This document shows positions 24,201 through 25,253 of a DNA stretch of 25,253 nt, one piece after another. The stretch's first letter is position 1. Every line of letters begins with the position of its first letter. The DNA comes from an uncultured Lachnospiraceae bacterium (GTDB lineage: Bacteria; Bacillota; Clostridia; Lachnospirales; Lachnospiraceae): positions 494-25,746 of the forward strand of contig CAJTSB010000033.1 in assembly GCA_910578825.1 (NCBI GenBank). Reading direction: 5' to 3'. Position numbers and translations under genes: made by a program. The notes under the pieces are model-generated. The model was not told the DNA's origin. It worked only from the letters and a program-made list of their open reading frames with translations, and did not search any database.

Positions 24201-24618
24201 CGGTAGAACCCGAATAAGCTATTAATTGCCCTGCGCGCACTCTGTCGCCATTAGAGACAACAAAACTATTCAAATGACAATATCGTATATAAACTGTAGA
24301 ACCGTTCACAGTTGCCTTAATTTTAATATGTTTTCCATATGAAGTTGTAAGCGACTGAACAGAAACCACTTCTCCATCACAGGTTGCGTAAACAGGAGTG
24401 TTTAGTGGAACTGGAAAATCTGTTCCACTATGGTAACTTCCACTTGAATATCTGGGCCAATCACTTTTTACAGACTGTATATAAGTGGGCCACTTCCAAT
24501 CACTGGATGCATTTCCGGCATAAGTATTCTCCGGTATTTCAAACCAGATTGTTACAAAGCCTAACACCATTGCCATAAATATTAACATCCTTTTTTTTAA
24601 ATAATTTCTGTCTCTCAT
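21202..24618 (-). CDS. Secreted M23 peptidase with ricin-type lectin, C-type lectin and BspA leucine-rich repeats
   Basis: The 1138-residue product has, in order: a signal peptide (about 1-35); an M23 (LytM-type) endopeptidase at about 50-175 with H63 and D67 (YHSGTD), H115 (YCHL) and H146/H148 (GPHLHYE), so the zinc site looks complete; and two ricin-type beta-trefoil repeats at about 195-340 and 342-485 with QxW motifs (QIWKF, QNWFIY, QLWHF, QRWFVI). A beta-rich segment to about 590 precedes a C-type lectin domain at 590-725 (YLAAITSEEE, FTYSNWRAGEPD, DGTWND). Then come a Big-type Ig domain (728-798), two cysteine modules ending IPATG and VPATG (805-883), an Asp-rich linker (885-937) and BspA-type LRRs (about 990-1110). 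It probably cuts peptidoglycan cross-links while binding glycans. AGGAGG precedes the ATG. Confidence 0.92.
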   Translation of the reverse strand: MRDRNYLKKRMLIFMAMVLGFVTIWFEIPENTYAGNASSDWKWPTYIQSVKSDWPRYSSGSYHSGTDFPVPLNTPVYATCDGEVVSVQSLTTSYGKHIKIKATVNGSTVYIRYCHLNSFVVSNGDRVRAGQLIAYSGSTGNSTGPHLHYEVRNANDYYGNASSPTLNPRNYLPGSSYTYDAETPAPTNPQPSFGNLVNLGDNFSARIRHCSSGKLLTNWDNSNVYLDSSKSECFVKQIWKFRRNGDGSYKIISSVTDVSMDLDCAIDEDTTNIKLHPSYDTAAQNWFIYQRSDGTLLFRSAVSQTRVFDIEYGSTDDGTNLWLYTSHDSDAQKFYIDKCNNVGNIGDNFDALILNKDCWKPIMVGEANRVFLSTETIENQPRQLWHFTYNSNDGSYFIKSYYNQHYLDVAGGGDCDGTPIGVWHENKDLPQRWFVIDTGNGYQLKSACASRIMDVLSGSVNDGTPIQLWTPNGSSAQNFQIYKLDGRRDKISYNLLSDSASIEVGEKTKVTVGDAWYGIDYKLHIVSPDGKTSTVNLGTKNTYDFSADAKGIYKIYASVKSPVASYSGSVNEGCIAIAVGYDYETSVEQSAVFQGHLYQLVKKQNVNWVQAKKYCEDHNSYLAAITSEEENKEIASLVKRHGEEAYIGGIRKDADNFRWVVASGEEFTYSNWRAGEPDYHNHGICQIRDPYGEYAKENYIGMYTDGTWNDYMVMSSSTNAFVMESAATSLYVNAPIKTAYQMGDQFDKNSVVVEAGFSDGSKRKVTDYTVSGFDSDKKGVQKVTISYYGLSQSIDVNVQSDTNEKEHDYVLSNTQKATCTEDGYYRYTCSNCSDSYTEPIPATGHTWDAGKVTLKATALKDGIRTYTCITCKETKTEPVPATGQSGDDNSDDRDNPDNKDNPDIEDGNDPDKDEFDTDEDGKDSDKEETPDKDDEESNYLEIGDVTEDAGSGDEYEIISADGNVICVEYVESAHPKATIIKIPATIKTEDGTVCRVTSISKCAFKNNRRLKKVVIGNNVTTIGTKAFSGCKNLSSVMIGKSVVAIGASAYSNCTKLTSLTIPAKVEKIGANAFSGCKKLKKLNIKTRRLNAKGLNKKAFKGIPAKTVVQVPKDKRTVYQKLLCQRGLSKKKKIRQGQK

Positions 24619-24644
24619 AACGCATCCTCCTATCTTACTAATGG

Positions 24645-25121
24645 TTATTTAATTCCCATAGCTGGTTTTCCCAAATAATCTGCCATTGCAAAAAATGCCG
24701 TCGTTTTACTATAGTTAGCAGATATCGCCGCATACTGTGCAGTTTCCAACGTATTTTGTTCCGTCCTTTGCTGCACCTCTAAGTTCTTTTGCAATACAGA
24801 CAACATCTCTTTTGTCTGCCCCACTGTCCTTTCCGTGTTTGCCTCCACTTGGCGCATTGAGAAAATTAATTCTTCATTCTGCTCAATAATCATATCCAAC
24901 TTGCTTTCAACTCTTTTAATGCCGTTTTCCATATGTTCATGAATAAGCGTTTCTTCTAGTGAAGCCTGAGAAGTATACATATATTCATAAATATAATAAA
25001 CAGATGCCACGTTTCTATATGCACTGGCTAAAATATTTAGATCATATGCTTCTCGTAATATCTGCTTTACTTTTTCCAATTCTGCCTTTAAATGCTGTTC
25101 CGTTGGCTGGTTTCCAGTCAT
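24645..25121 (-). CDS. Coiled-coil protein of unknown function, upstream partner of the M23 gene
   Basis: The 158-residue protein has no signal peptide. Residues 5-25 and about 62-130 are predicted coiled coil, rich in Glu, Gln and Lys (ESKLDMIIEQNEELIFSMRQ). The start contains LREAYDLNILASAYRNVASV then YYIYEYMYTSQASLEETL, a pattern (YRNxxAVxxIYxYxxSxxxxLE) I recall from other uncharacterised clostridial proteins. The C-terminus has an alanine/tyrosine-rich stretch (YAAISANYSKTTAFFAMADY). There is no clear ribosome binding site before the ATG at 25121, although a stop codon lies 15 bases upstream, so translation may start weakly. The M23 gene follows after 26 bases, suggesting one operon. Confidence 0.7.
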   Translation of the reverse strand: MTGNQPTEQHLKAELEKVKQILREAYDLNILASAYRNVASVYYIYEYMYTSQASLEETLIHEHMENGIKRVESKLDMIIEQNEELIFSMRQVEANTERTVGQTKEMLSVLQKNLEVQQRTEQNTLETAQYAAISANYSKTTAFFAMADYLGKPAMGIK

Positions 25122-25252
<131 letters not shown>

Positions 25253-25253
25253 C

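Overview
The window comes from a spore-forming anaerobic Firmicute, most likely a Lachnospiraceae-type Clostridium. The evidence is the gene order nusB-xseA-xseB-ispA-dxs-tlyA-nadK-argR-recN-spoIVB, the sporulation protease SpoIVB, strong AGGAGG ribosome binding sites, and BspA-type repeats and ricin/C-type-lectin modules in a gut-type exoprotein. Every gene I can support lies on the minus strand, so transcription runs from high to low coordinates. This assignment is from gene content and protein similarity recalled from memory, not from a database search.

Right end (25253-21154): a (CT)14 dinucleotide tract at the window edge, then a two-gene unit. It encodes a coiled-coil protein of unknown function and a 1138-residue secreted M23 peptidase carrying two ricin-type lectin repeats, Ig-like segments, a C-type lectin domain, cysteine modules and BspA leucine-rich repeats. 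A hairpin terminator closes it. Next (21145-19922) is a small accessory patch: a 100-residue conserved-looking protein, a tiny overlapping and possibly frameshifted ORF, and a DUF4160-DUF2442 pair. The same 28-bp promoter sequence occurs in front of the 100-residue gene and in front of DUF4160. No terminator separates this patch from aroD-aroK (shikimate pathway). A tRNA-Arg(CCG) follows, with its promoter starting inside the 3' end of aroK, and then a membrane-anchored SH3b protein with its own terminator.

Middle (17091-12890): a helical protein of unknown function, rluF-type pseudouridine synthase, DNA ligase LigA and MetA (homoserine O-acetyltransferase by its key residue). An Asp23-family gene then has a clear extended -10 promoter and its own terminator. 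From nusB (12354) to spoIVB (2360) runs a tightly packed housekeeping cluster: antitermination, exonuclease VII, isoprenoid precursor synthesis (Dxs, IspA), rRNA methylation, NADP synthesis, arginine regulation, recombination repair and spore sigma-K signalling. Several pairs overlap by 4-8 bases. A second promoter resembling the sigma-G consensus lies just before spoIVB.

Left end (2345-1): after a perfect 18-bp inverted-repeat terminator, where spo0A would be expected in most spore formers, there is instead an array of alternating hairpins with GAAA loops on the minus strand. Beyond it lie decayed gene fragments, an AT-rich CPBP-family membrane protease gene, and a MobA/MobL relaxase running off the edge. 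This looks like an old mobile-element insertion zone next to spoIVB.
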